From NCBI GenBank assembly GCA_963971535.1, contig OZ020589.1:48270636-48334635 (forward strand): a stretch of 64,000 nt of DNA, written 5' to 3'. Under the pieces are notes generated by a model. The model did not search any database. It was not told the DNA's origin and worked only from the letters and a program-made list of their open reading frames with translations. Source of the DNA: Notolepis coatsorum. Its lineage: Eukaryota > Chordata > Actinopteri > Aulopiformes > Paralepididae. Of this stretch, positions 1-10,823 are shown piece by piece. A program made the translations under genes and the position numbers. Within the stretch, counting starts at the first letter, position 1. Each line of letters opens with the position of its first letter.

Positions 1-124
1 CTCTCCTTTATGAGCTGCTGGTTTTGACCAAGGAGAAGAGTGGGGCTCTGTTACTCCCTCCTCCCATCAGGAATGGTCTGAACCTGCTGTGCCTACAGGG
101 GAGACATTTGATAACCCGACTGTC
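1..124. other. Unassigned sequence left of the Rex1-like LINE
   Basis: I recognise nothing here. It may continue into 2113-2423 and 3722-3913, which flank later insertions and could be one older repeat. Confidence 0.3.
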
Positions 125-2112
125 AAGTCAAGAGTTTTATTTGTCATGGCATACAACTTACAGTGAAATGCGGGTGGTAATGCCCGCAGCGATTGTGCAA
201 TAATACAAGTAATAGGAATAAGACATTTGTGCAATAATACAAGTAATAAGAATAAGACATTTACAGGTATAATGTACATAAAGTTTACAAAAAGCATGGT
301 AAAAGACATGCTAAGGTCCTGCGATAGTGCAATACAATGTTAGCTACGGATGAGGCACTGGGTCTTATGTACACTACTATAAAATACTATACTATACAAT
401 CTACAGTTATACTATTATATCCTTATGCTATCTTGCTATATCCATCTATATCTAAGGACCACTCCTGTTATTTTTTTTTAATTTCTTTTTTAAGTTACCT
501 TTTCATTGTGTAAAGTGACCGTTGTGAGTGTGTGTGTGTGTTCATGCTAAAGTGACTGTTAGTGTGTGAGTGTGTGTGTTGTGTGTGTGCTCATGTGTGC
601 TTGTGTGTGGAGAGTTCAGTGTTCAAGACTCTGATGGCCTGTGGGAAGAAGTTGAGCCGAAGTCTCTGTCCTAGTTGCTGGTGTGCGCAGGCGTTTGCCT
701 GACCGCAGCAGCTTGAACAGGCTGTTGTTGGGGTGGTGAGGGTCTTTCATTATTCTGCAGGCTCTGGATTTGCACCTCTTGTTATAAGACCTGCAGGGGT
801 GGTAGTGCAATACCCGTAGTACGCTCTGCTGAGCGCACCACTCTCTGTAGGGCCTTCTTGTCCTGTGCCTTGCTGTTTCCATACCAGGCAGTGATGTTTC
901 CCCCAGTCAAGATGCTCTCTACTAGAGCTGTTCCGATACCGATACCAGTATCGGAAAGGCCTCCGATACAGGCTAAAATGCTGGTATCGGCGAGTACCCT
1001 CTAATTCTGTGCTCCGATACCATATGACGTAATTTATAAACATGTGCGGTATCCTCCTACTGAGAGTGAGCATTATAAAACAAACGTGTTTTTAATCGAC
1101 CGTGAATTAAAGTGTCAATGCTGTTTGTCATTTTAACAGCAGATACTTTCTTAAATGCCATCGTCCCGACAGCAGTGTGACGGGGAGCTCTGATGTATTC
1201 GCTTGCTGGTGTTATTAGCATTAGTTGAAGAGCTAACCGAAAAGCTAGTTTTAGCTTTAATGTTACCTTGGCTAAAGTTGGGGCTATTCATAATCCAGCA
1301 ATAATGGCTGCAGACCTGCAAGCAAAGTACAGCAAGTTGACGAAGGAGTATTCCAAGGTAAATAACTTTTTCACCAGTAACGTTATATTGTCTTGTTTCC
1401 ATCTAACCTAGCTCACGTTAACTGCTAGCTCATGCTAACGTGGCTAACTGATCAACCTCTCCCACACATGCACGCAATTAATGACATAATGTGGACAGCC
1501 ATGATACCAGTGACAATGTTTAGCTTTTAGTGCCAAATGATAAGAGTCTGAGGCGGAGTCTCAAAAGAGAATGTTGAATATTTATTGTGCATTAAAAATC
1601 ACAACAGAGCCTCTGCTACTACAGTAGCTAACCTAAACGGAGCCGACTGGATAGGAAGTGCAACAACGTGTAACCTCCGTGCGGAATCAATGTCACAACA
1701 ACCTTTCCGTGGGTGAACTCATTGAGCATACATTAATACTAATCTATACAATCACCTGTTGTTGAATAAATACCATTACTTTATAGTTATTACTAAAAAA
1801 CAGTATTATATAAAACGGTAGCTGTAAAAAAGAAAAAAAAATTATAATTTATATAATATATATATTTTAATGTATGCACTGGTATCGGATCAGTATCGGT
1901 ATCGGCTGATACCCAAAGCTTAGGTATCGGAATCGGATCGGGAAGGAAAAAATGGTATCGGAACATCTCTTACTCTCTACAGCTCCGGAGTAGAAGGACT
2001 GGAGTATCTTCCCCGATACTCTGAACTTCCTTAACTGTCTCAGGTGGTAGAGGCGCTGCTTCGCCTTCTTTAGACTGAAGAGGCCTCTGGGGAGGAGAAG
2101 TTTGTGGATCAT
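125..2112 (-). mobile_element. Rex1-like LINE, 5'-truncated 3' end, split by a hAT
   Basis: On the minus strand, 1981-2112 encodes a KKAKQRLYHLRQLRKF-like segment. After the hAT at 923-1972, 616-920 encodes WYGNSKAQDKKALQRVVRSA, then YNKRCKSRACRIMKDPHHP, which is the C-terminal end typical of fish Rex1/Babar-type LINEs. The 3' UTR reaches about 125 and ends with an AATAAAACTCTTGACTTGAC-type tail. The reading frame changes between pieces, so this is a dead copy. It includes GT-rich microsatellite at 525-605. The family name is from motif memory. Confidence 0.7.
923..1972. mobile_element. Non-autonomous hAT element with 8-bp target duplication
   Basis: The terminal inverted repeats are tagagctgttccgatacc at the left and the complement of ggtatcggaacatctctta at the right. 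Both ends are flanked by the same 8 bp, ctctctac (915-922 and 1973-1980), the hAT hallmark. Subterminal regions are rich in tatcgg repeats. No transposase frame is seen. The interior (about 1075-1860) is closely related to that of the element at 23303-24382. It interrupts the Rex1-like LINE. Confidence 0.9.
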
Positions 2113-2423
2113 TCCAGCGAATTGTCTGGCGGTCTTTGCTGAAGATGAGTTCCCCTGCCTGACTCAGTCTGACGCTATCACTAGCAAATACACTCATCTC
2201 AGTATTCCCTGGCCCACTGCTACAGCCAAGCAGGATGGGAATAGGATGCAGGGCAGTTTTCTCTCCCTGTGTTTAGTGGCTGTTTTGATGACATCAAGAA
2301 GATGCGAGAGCCAGAGTTCCGGTTGAAGGCTTTAATTCCCTCACGGAAATGGACCAGGCTAATGACTGGCAACCTATTTAGCACCTGACACCAAGGCAGG
2401 GTTTGTCTTGCTTCCCTCGAACC
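2113..2423. other. Unassigned sequence, probably old retroelement
   Basis: No known domain is recognised. It is joined to 3722-3913 if the hAT at 2432-3713 is removed. It includes short open frames without family motifs. Confidence 0.3.
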
Positions 2424-2431
2424 CTCTAGGT

Positions 2432-3713
2432 CAGGGGTCTCAAACTCGCGGCCCGCGGGCCAATTGCGGCCCGCAGGATGATATTTTGCGGCCCCCTACT
2501 TGACATCAAAGTTTAGTGTTAGTGCGGCCCGCGCGCAACGTTTTGCCGAGTCGTTGCGCGAGTTGGGCGTTTTATTTATTTTATCACTTGTAGGCTACCA
2601 TAGCGCAGGCTCATGGCAGCAACGTTAGTAAACGTGATTCCGGAGTGATACCAAGTGGAAGGAAATAATATCCTGTCATCAGTGCGTATCCTCGAAATTC
2701 TCCGCTATCTCCTCTGCAAGCTCCTGTCCTGCTGCACTGCTCCAACTGTCTGTGTCCGTCTACTGCTTTGGTCCAATCATATTCAGTGTCCCGTCAGCAT
2801 CCCCCCCCACCCACAGTCTGCGAATCAGAGGCAGAGTAGGGCGGGTCTTCACGGAATGCGTGTTGTCTCTTTCAACGGGTCGGAGTCAGAGCGAGAGTTG
2901 ACAGCGCATATACAGGTAGTCTAATATGCAGGTACTGTAGCGAGTAGCATAGTTTTGCCAGCAGGCAGCTAGTAGAAAAATATAGCATGTTCAAAGATGG
3001 CCAGTAAAATAAAAGTCAACAGTGAAAATCGCTGCAATTCAAAGGTGAATGGACTGAAAAATATGCGTTCATCCTCCCTCCAACCAGCACAATGTGCCAA
3101 GAAACGGTAGCTCTTGTGAAGAGTGGCAATTTGAAACGCAATTTGAAACGCCAATACGAAACAAAAGTTATTTTGATGCAACCTTTCAGCACTAAGAACC
3201 ACAAAAATAAATGGAATGAAATCATCATATCAAGCTGCAAGCAGAATTAAAGTTATGTCACAACGATAAAAAGCAACCAAGTCCTCACTCAGTGGCATGG
3301 GTGTTGGCTAAACACAAGAAGCAATTCTCTGACTCATAAATAATAAAATAATGTATGACTGAAGTGATGGAGACCATGTTTGAAGGCAAACAAAAGCAAA
3401 TCCTCCTCAGATAGCACAGCAACCAGAATAACTGAAATACTGGCTGATGATTTCATTAAACAGCTTTGTGATAGAATAAAAAAAATGCACAGTGCATTTC
3501 CATAGCTGTGGATGAGTCCACTGACACCACTGAGAATGCTCAGTTGCTGGTGTTTGTGAGGTTTTATGATGAGGCAAAGGGGTAGTTTGTTGATGTATTA
3601 ATACATTTTTGGAATACTTGGAAACCCTTTTTTTGTGGAATATTTGATGCGGCCCAGCCTCACCCAGACTCTACCTCCAGCGGCCCCCAGGTAAATTGAG
3701 TTTGAGACCCCTG
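2432..3713 (+). mobile_element. hAT element with CAGGGGTCTCAAAC ends and transposase remnant
   Basis: The ends are caggggtctcaaactcgcgg and its complement (gtttgagacccctg), a classic hAT terminus seen next to CGGCCCGC-rich sequence. The 8-bp duplication ctctaggt flanks it at 2424-2431 and 3714-3721. The interior holds a broken transposase frame (see 2997-3590). Confidence 0.92.
2997..3590 (+). pseudogene. Degenerate hAT transposase (ZBED / GTF2IRD2-like)
   Basis: From an ATG at 2997 the frames give MASKIKVNSENRC, then pieces resembling VKSGNLKRN, a QIAQQPE-like stretch and DESTD-TTENAQLLVFVRF. These match the BED/hAT transposases from which GTF2IRD2-like genes derive. Many stops and shifts break the frame, so no protein is expected. 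It lies inside the hAT at 2432-3713. Confidence 0.6.
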
Positions 3714-3732
3714 CTCTAGGTTATCTTCCCAA

Positions 3733-3913
3733 ATGCTGGATAAGATCTACAAATGTGCCGCTCAAGCTGCTCTGGCTCAAAATACTGTCTCCATGCTCAT
3801 GGCATACTGGGTGGAGCTCCAGGCTGAAGCGGGGTCGGCCATTGACCTGGGAAAGCCTGTCAAGAAGAGAGATCTGTATGATTTTGGACTTCATCATGAG
3901 AACCATTCGCTAT
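3733..3913 (+). pseudogene. Gag-like open fragment, possibly DIRS-type retroelement
   Basis: About 60 codons starting MLDKIYKCAAQAALAQNTVS, then MLMAYWVELQAEAG. This resembles helical capsid-like segments I associate with DIRS-type elements of fish. The frame is cut at 3914 by a hAT-like terminus. Nothing after the insertion (6009 onward) clearly resumes it. It could instead be an unrelated repeat; assignment is weak. Confidence 0.3.
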
Positions 3914-4580
3914 TAGGGATGCACCGAATGGGAAATTCTTGGCCAAAACCGATACCGAAAATAGGAAACAGTTGGCCGAAAACTGAATGCCGAAAGGCCG
4001 AAAATGATCAATATAAATATATATATAATGTATTTTTATTTTATTTTTTTAGCTACCTGATTATGGCAAAAGACATGATTATGGCTAAACTTAACTTAAA
4101 TAATATTAATAATCACTATTATGGGCCCATAAAACATTTATTCAGCACTTTTGAATACATACATTAATTCCAGACTGACTGCTGAAAGATTGTACAATTT
4201 AAACATTTTCTCTTTGCATACAACAAAATGTGCATTAAAGTCAAGTGCATTTTCTTTTCTCTGTAGGATAACTACAACAAAGTGCATTCAGAACAACGCC
4301 AAGGTGCTTTAAAACTGCATAACGATCTGCATAAAGACACACACACAGGACTGTTGTATTTACTACATCTCCCATGACTCTTAGCGGGGGATGACGTAGC
4401 TTACGAGAGACGGGTCAAAGAGGAATGGAAGCGTTTGCTAGCTTAACGCTAAAGTTAGTTCAAAAGGTTTTAACCGCGACGGGCATATAGTAATGGCGAG
4501 GATATAAAGCATGTTAAAGACGCATTTATTGGATGCGTTGCTCGCAGTCGCGGAGTTTACATAGAAACAGCCCGACTCCC

Positions 4581-5769
4581 GGGGTGGCTAGGTGGTGTAG
4601 TGGGCAAGGCACTCGCCACCAACGCAGGAGACGCTGGGTTCGAGCCCAGCTCTCGCCGTTGCTACCAGCTTGGCTGGTCGTTCATACTAACACAATTGGC
4701 AGTGTTAGGGGTGGGAAAGCTGGTGGGGTGGGTCCTGGTCGTTGTAAACAGCGACTCCTACAGTTCGGTCGGGGCGCCTGCTCAGCGAGGAAAGGATCTA
4801 AGGGGGGTAGTGTGATCCTTCCACACGTTACACCCTCTCAGTGAGAGTCCGCGCTGCCAGGTGAAAAGAAGCGGTTGATTTAGAACTGGGCGATATGGAA
4901 AAAAATCATATCGCGATAACGATATGATAATTTTATTTTATTTCTCGATATCGATAATTATCGAATTGTTATAAGTATAAAAAAAAATTAATTAATTTTT
5001 TTTTATTTTTTTTTTTTATTTTTTTTTACAACAGATGTATGTTTATTTTGCAGCAATTCTTTGTCATTGCCGCCATCTTTAGTGTTACATCCCCTCACAC
5101 TCCAGTTCTCAGGCTGCAGCTGGTTTAAAAGCTAAAGTAAACCGGCTTCTCTGCTGGCTGTGGCTCCAGAGGAGTTGAACAGTTCTGGCTCTGCTAGTTT
5201 ATTTTCGATCTTTTGGCGCTTTTTTGGTGGACAAACCACCGCACATGTGCACTGTGACTCGTGACTGGAGTCTAGTTCTGCTAGCACACATAGCCTACTG
5301 TGTACAGACGGTTTCAAAATGTATTTTAAATTAGAAAGCAAACAAAATAAATGGACAAGAGAAAAAGAAATCTGAATTTGGTCAGTATTGTCATTTGGAC
5401 AAGCAAAGCCATTACTTTAAGTTGCAGGCAAGAAAGACAAGTCTGTCCACTGTCTCTGGTTTTAAAACTGCCCTGTTGCAGGTTAAATTTTTTTTTTTTT
5501 TTTCATTTCGATATTCGATATCGATTATTAAAATATATCGCGATATTTATCGTTATCGTTATATCGCCCAGCCCTAGGTTGATTGGCTACACATGTGACG
5601 GAGGAAGCATGTGATAGCCTCCACTCTCCCAGACCGACTGTAGGGGGTAGGTGCGCAGCGACCAGGAAGGGGATTGGGAATTGGCATAACGACTAACATT
5701 GGGATGGGAGAAAAACGGAGGAAAAAGGAGGGGGGAAAAGATTAAAAAAAAATAAATAAAAAAAAAACA
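4581..5769 (+). mobile_element. tRNA-derived SINE, interrupted by a hAT
   Basis: The head ggggtggctaggtggtgtag and the box-B-like gggttcgagcccagc (about 4636-4650) resemble a tRNA-derived RNA polymerase III promoter. The body contains tcctacagttcggtc and, after the hAT, gacggaggaagcatgtgata, and it ends in an A-rich tail. An 8-bp match cgactccc flanks it (4573-4580 and 5770-5777). Related copies lie at 43857-44243 and, inverted, at 54080-54530. Net length without the hAT is about 485 bp. Confidence 0.85.
4881..5576. mobile_element. hAT MITE with GGGCGATAT ends inside the SINE
   Basis: Ends are tagaactgggcgatat and the complement of atatcgcccagcccta. The 8-bp duplication ggttgatt is perfect (4873-4880 and 5577-5584). 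Subterminal tatcg repeats and long A/T runs fill it. No coding capacity. Confidence 0.9.
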
Positions 5770-6008
5770 CGACTCCCAAGAGGAGTTAGTTATCACAGGC
5801 TGCAAAACGCAGGAAGAGCTGCCAAGCTGCTCACGTTGCACGTTTTGATTACGTCATCACAACAACACTTTAGGTTACGAACGTTACGTAACCCTGTTCT
5901 TTGACATTCAGTGATATATTTTCGGTGCTAAAACCCTTTAGGCCGAAAGAGCCTTTTTAACCATTTTCGGCCGATCATTTCGGTGGCCGAATTTTCGGTG
6001 CATCCCTA

Positions 6009-6451
6009 CATAGGACATTGATTGAAAACTATCGGCTAAAATTTTACAATTGATGGCTTATTTTGAAGGTATGAACCTGTAGTTTCATATTATAGGGAGG
6101 AGGAGCATAACAGCCCAGACTCTAATACAACTTGTAAATTAGTTAATTATTGTTAGATTGTCCGACAGTATGTGTTCCCGAAGCTTGGGAAAAGACTACA
6201 ATTTGCGGGGAGCGGAGCCTCTGAATGGTGTGGTCTGGTGTGTGCGAGCGCCTGTTCATTACAGCTCATTCATTACACGGTACTTGAGAGGTGCTAAAGC
6301 AGACGCAGAGCTCTGCTTTCATCATAGGAGAGAACGAAAACGTTCGAAAAAGCATCCATAGTGTAACATTAAGTTACACTTCTATCTTAACGTTAGCAAG
6401 CTAAGCATGCGCATAGCGCAACCATGTGTAACGTTAAGTAACTTGTGTTCC
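6009..6451. other. Unassigned sequence
   Basis: No gene recognised. 6051-6075 (gatggcttattttgaaggta) matches the joined flanks of the hAT at 13503-13883, so the two sites are paralogous. aacgttaagttaac-like motifs occur near 6365-6440. Confidence 0.4.
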
Positions 6452-6778
6452 GCGAAGAAATGTCAAAGGTACTCACAGTTGCACGAGGGTCTTGGACAGA
6501 GAACGGCTATGGTTTGAAAGCTCTGCGTTGCTAATAAACATTTAAAATATTTTTTATAAACTGGTCAACACTGCTCAAAGCGGCTTTAGCTGCCTGATGC
6601 GCCTGCGCTGTGATCACAGCGCATGCACATCAGGCACCCAATGCCTGAAATAAAGCTGTGTTGACCAGTTTCTAAAAAATATTTAAAATGTTTATTAGCA
6701 ACGCAGAGCTTTCAAACCATTGCTGTTGTCTGTCCAAGACCCTCGTGCAACTGTGAGTACCTTTGACATTTCTCTGCG
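6452..6778. repeat. Near-perfect 327-bp palindrome
   Basis: The left arm (gcgaagaaatgtcaaaggta...) is repeated in reverse complement to about 6778 (...tacctttgacatttctctgc). The symmetry centre is tgatcacagc near 6613, and an inner palindrome cctgatg...catcagg surrounds it. Arms are about 125 bp with few mismatches, plus a partly paired 75-bp middle. It can be a foldback transposon or a recent inverted duplication. Confidence 0.88.
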
Positions 6779-6987
6779 ATACTTGTATAACAACGTTTCG
6801 CGTCGGAACAGTTCTTCAGAGTTAAAATAGGGTGGTTTCCTATTGAGGAGCAAGGGACTGTGGATTCACTCTGCCAAACCTTGTTGGCGTGCATCACAGT
6901 CACGAAAGGGGCTACGCTACAGGTGAACTTGTGCCAGAGGCTGTGTGCGAGGAGAGTGACCGCTTGAGAACGTTGAGAGCGGATTTG

Positions 6988-7700
6988 CAGACTAAAGGCC
7001 CTCCCATAGTCGAGCAGACTGTACACAGAGCAGACTCCGCGGAGGTCCACTGGACTCTTTGAGCTTTCATAGTCGAGCGTACCTCCACGGACCAATTTCC
7101 TACATGTCATGCGCCAGTTTACACAATTGTCCCCACGCTGTTCAACTTCTGTCATGTCGTCGTCATCCGATGTCAAAATAAAGAGTGTTATCTCCGTTTC
7201 CAATATTTAGATAATAAAACGGGCAGTTTTACGCACTTGAATAACAGGTATATAGGCTTGAGGTGGACAGCGCGTGGTGCTGAAATGACAAACACGCATT
7301 GCATGAAATAAAAGCACCAGTTTTATTTCAAAATATTGGAAACGGAGATAACATTCTATGTTATCTCCGTTTCCAATATTTCGAAATAAAACTGGCAATT
7401 TTACACACCATTTAGAAAAGCCATTCAAACATCTCTCTTGGCACAGAGCGAGTGGTCAGAGTAAAATGCAGATCGGCGCTTCACATTAAATGCAGTTCGA
7501 TGTCAACCAAAACGCCGAGCAGCGGTTTCTGTGACACCAAGTCAGCGGCGCGGACGTCCGCGCGTCAGAAAATAGGAGCTTCGCACTTGGACTCTGCTGT
7601 GGGTCTGCTGTCCGCTGAGATCAAAGCTCAAAGAGTCCGCGCGGACCGCCGCGGAGTCTGCTCTGTGTACAGTCTGCTCGACTATGGGAGGGCCTTAAGT
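6988..7700. repeat. Foldback element with 70-bp inverted ends
   Basis: aggccctcccatagtcgagc at the left is matched by its complement at about 7680-7697, and the pairing continues through actgtacacagagcagactc and the gactctttgagctt block. A second palindrome (7316-7401) lies inside. No ORF of known family. Possibly a palindromic DNA transposon. The flanks do not show a clear duplication. Confidence 0.75.
7316..7401. repeat. Inner palindrome around gataaca-ttcta-tgttatc
   Basis: ccagttttatttcaaaatat and its complement flank ggaaacggagataaca. The arms are about 38 bp around a 5-bp centre near 7358. One arm recurs at 7180-7240 (gttatctccgtttccaatat). Confidence 0.85.
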
Positions 7701-8154
7701 CGAAGAAATAATGAGCTTTGTTGGAGTTGATGACACAAACCACGAAAAAGAGATGGACAAGCTTGTACGATTCACTTGTAAATGCGGCCAGAGTGATAAA
7801 GAAAATGACAAGTTTGTTCACCGCTCGTGTATCACGAAATTGGACTGTGATGAAATCTATTAAAAGCGATACGAGATAGCTGCATTAACAGAAACTTGAT
7901 TAATATCTTGACTATTTTGAGATGCTTGCTATCCTAGGTAAAACTAACAATTACCAACAGCTCAACTCTTCCATAAAGTCCACGACATAAGTTCATGAGA
8001 TGCTCTGTTCTCTTGTTTATCATCAAGTTTTTTTTTCCTTAAACAATATTTTTATTGGGTTTTACAGTACACAAGTCAGGTTTTCATTGCCATAAATAAT
8101 TTTTAGTTCCTTTTCTCCACAAGTGTACACAAGTATACCCACATACCCCCCTCC
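7701..8154. other. Unassigned sequence before the minisatellite
   Basis: No gene or known repeat recognised. AT-rich, with short open frames only. Confidence 0.4.
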
Positions 8155-8695
8155 CACTACATAAGGTTAACCTTTCACTACCACACTACAGAAGGTTAAC
8201 CTTTCACTACCACACTACATACGGTTAACACTTTCACTACCACACTACAGAAGGTTAACCTTTCACTACCACACTACAGAAAGTTCACTTTTCACTACCA
8301 CACTAAAGAAGGTTAACCTTTCACTACCACACTACAGAAAGTTAACCTTTCACTACCACATTACAGAAGGTTAACCTTTCACTACCACACTACAGAAGGT
8401 TAACCTTTCACTACCACACTACATACGGTTAACACTTTCACTACCACACTACAGAAGGTTAACCTTTCACTACCACACTACAGAAGGTTCACTTTTCACT
8501 ACCACACTACAGAAGGTTCACTTTTCACTACCACACTACGGAAGGTTAACCTTTCACTACCACACTACGGAAGGTTAACCTTTCACTACCACACTACAGA
8601 ATGTTAACCTTTCACTACCACACTACAGAATGTTAACCTTTCACTACCACATTACAGAAGGTTAACCTTTCACTACCACACTACATAAGGTAGTG
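8155..8695. repeat. 29-bp minisatellite, about 18 copies
   Basis: Tandem units close to aaggttaacctttcactacc-acactacag (29 bp), with variants gttcac and tacggttaacac. Each unit contains TTAA followed by CCTTTCACTACCACAC. That closely matches the end of a TTAA-flanked mini-element at 34301-34382. Confidence 0.95.
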
Positions 8696-8748
8696 GTTGC
8701 AGTTTGCACAGTCACAAGACAAAGTCATTGTAATAACAAAGGCCCTCA

Positions 8749-10823
8749 TTAACACTTTCAGAGCCGGCAGGGGGTGTCGTCCTTTACGTGGTGGATGCCA
8801 GCATCCACTTCAATGATAGCGTTAAAACCGCATAATCTATGTCTTAAATTATGGCTATGTGTCTAATCTGTAGGGGTGGAACGGTTCACAAAATGGACGG
8901 TTCGGTTCGTATCACGGTTTTGGGGTCACGGTTTTCGGTTCGGTTCGATATACGTTGTTTTTTTTAATAAAAAACAACGTATATGCTTCTCATTTATTAT
9001 TATAAAAAATAAATAAAAAAAAAGGTTTACAGTGTTTACAGCCTTAAATAATGTTTGGCACACAAAGACCGAACTGACTGAAAAATATAGGCTACATTTG
9101 TCAAAGTAATAACTTGCAAACAAACAATATGCTCAGCCAGCACTAGACTTTCCTTTCTTTAATATAAACACAAAAAAACAATGTCAACAATGTTTAAATT
9201 CCCTGATTGTCAGTTCTTAATGGAAAGATTCGTTTTCTGCTTGAAATTAAAGTGCAGTATTTGAAATACAATGAAAGGAATATGGCTGGATTTATTATCA
9301 AAGGGAAAAGTGTCACTGTTATTTTAAATAAATAAACAAATTAGATCAATATAAATTGCAGCATACATCAAACTAACACACACTGTACTGTTTCAAAACA
9401 ACACTGCTCTGTTCATTCTATTTTTAAATTACGTACATTATCTGTCTACATAATTTATTTAGAGATTAACATTATTTAAATATTGAGTGCAACTGTGGTT
9501 GATTACGTAATTCGGTGAGTTGGAACTATATGGGTTGGCGGGTCCCCACGGACATTTTAGTGTCGCAGACCTTCAGCTCAGCCAACGCTATATCAGCTCC
9601 GGTAACGTTAGGAGGAGTTCACATCAACAAGCAGTGGAAAAGCGGTAATAGTCCCGGTTGGAGTTAGTAAAACACAGTTGTATGTTAGCCTTCTTGGATG
9701 TTGAATAAACGCCTATCATTGTCTTTAAACACCCCGCCTCTCAGACTCCCATTTTCTCCTCTGCTAGCTAGTAGCCACGATAACATTGCATTGACTGTAT
9801 TAGCTGGCGGGCTACCATAGTTCAACATGCGTTGTTGTACAAACTGCTAACGCTATGGCAAGATGTGTGTAGGCCTATGTAATGTTAATGGCTATGTTTT
9901 TAAAGTCGTAATGAAGATTGATTTATATTGTGCTTGCCATTTTTACACAAACTGACTAGTACCTGGCTGCAGTGCTGCTGCTGCTGCTGCAGCCAGTGCT
10001 CACCGGCTCCGCCAAATGATTTTTTTAAATTTGCGCGTCATCTGAACCGTACGATACACAAGACGCCCCGAACCGTGGGGGTCGTACCGTACGGTACACG
10101 GTTCGAATGCGTATCGTTCCACCCCTACTAATCTGCCCGTCACTTATCAATGACTTGTTTGCAGTCAACATTGTCGAAACGGATTGTTTTTTAATCTGTT
10201 CATTTCTGTTTTATAGCATTTCGAAAAGCTATCGTTTTCTCGAAGATTTCAGGAAAATAGAAAGATTCCGTCAAACGACATTTACTGGAATATTCTCGAA
10301 TACACTAGAAACGTTGTAATTTTTCGGCCTATTTATGAATCGTTTTCAAATAAACGCTAGATTATCGATAGTATATGTGTACTTATGCACGCTATAGAAG
10401 CGAGCTGAGAAATCGATTATCTCATTTCCTGATCAACGCGCACACACGGGGCACGCTGTTATCTCAGTGAAAATAGCTCCGATTATCCTAAAACTGGTAA
10501 CATAGAATCCTTACCTTAGATCAGATGTTCTCCAATTCCTGATCGCCATTCCAAATATCGATCGCGTTTATTGATTGATTATTGGCTACTGTAAATATAT
10601 ATTCCAGTTTGTTTTCCATCTCGCGATCACTTCCCTGTTCATCAGATCCCTCGCCAGCATAGTGGAGCGAGGAGGCTCCCCCCCCACACATCCACCAGTG
10701 TAATCGAATGAAATATGAATTCAGATTGCTAATAAATAAAAGAAAACGACATTTAGCGTTGTCGGCTCTCAACGGGGGGCATGAACAAACAATAATTCTT
10801 GTCTGCGGCATTGAAAGTGTTAA
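8749..10823. mobile_element. TTAA-flanked (piggyBac-like) non-autonomous element, copy 1
   Basis: Left end TTAAcactttcagagccgg, right end complement of gcggcattgaaagtgTTAA. The TTAA duplication suggests a piggyBac-type element. No transposase. It is clearly paralogous to 46879-48249 along its length (shared atcaatgacttgtttgcagt and cgattattc-type segments) and is interrupted by a hAT at 8871-10127. Confidence 0.8.
8871..10127 (+). mobile_element. hAT MITE inside the TTAA element, copy A
   Basis: Ends taggggtggaacggttc and the complement of gtatcgttccaccccta. The 8-bp duplication ctaatctg is perfect (8863-8870, 10128-10135). The intact paralogue at 46879-48249 shows the empty site. Contains a (CTG)n tract near 9970. 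A related, inverted and truncated copy lies at about 35425-36778. Confidence 0.92.

Larger units (their letters stand above)
3914..6008. mobile_element. hAT-like element with TAGGGATGCACCGAA ends, no target duplication
   Basis: The terminal inverted repeats tagggatgcaccgaa (3914) and ttcggtgcatcccta (6008) are followed inward by repeated ccgaaaa motifs. The flanks ttcgctat and cataggac do not match, so the expected 8-bp duplication is missing. It carries a SINE (4581-5769) that is itself interrupted by another hAT (4881-5576). No transposase frame is seen. Confidence 0.75.

Noticed and set aside
3914-6008. TAGGGATG element given as a clean hAT insertion
   Set aside because: The 8-bp flanks differ, so a simple insertion is not supported; kept only as hAT-like.
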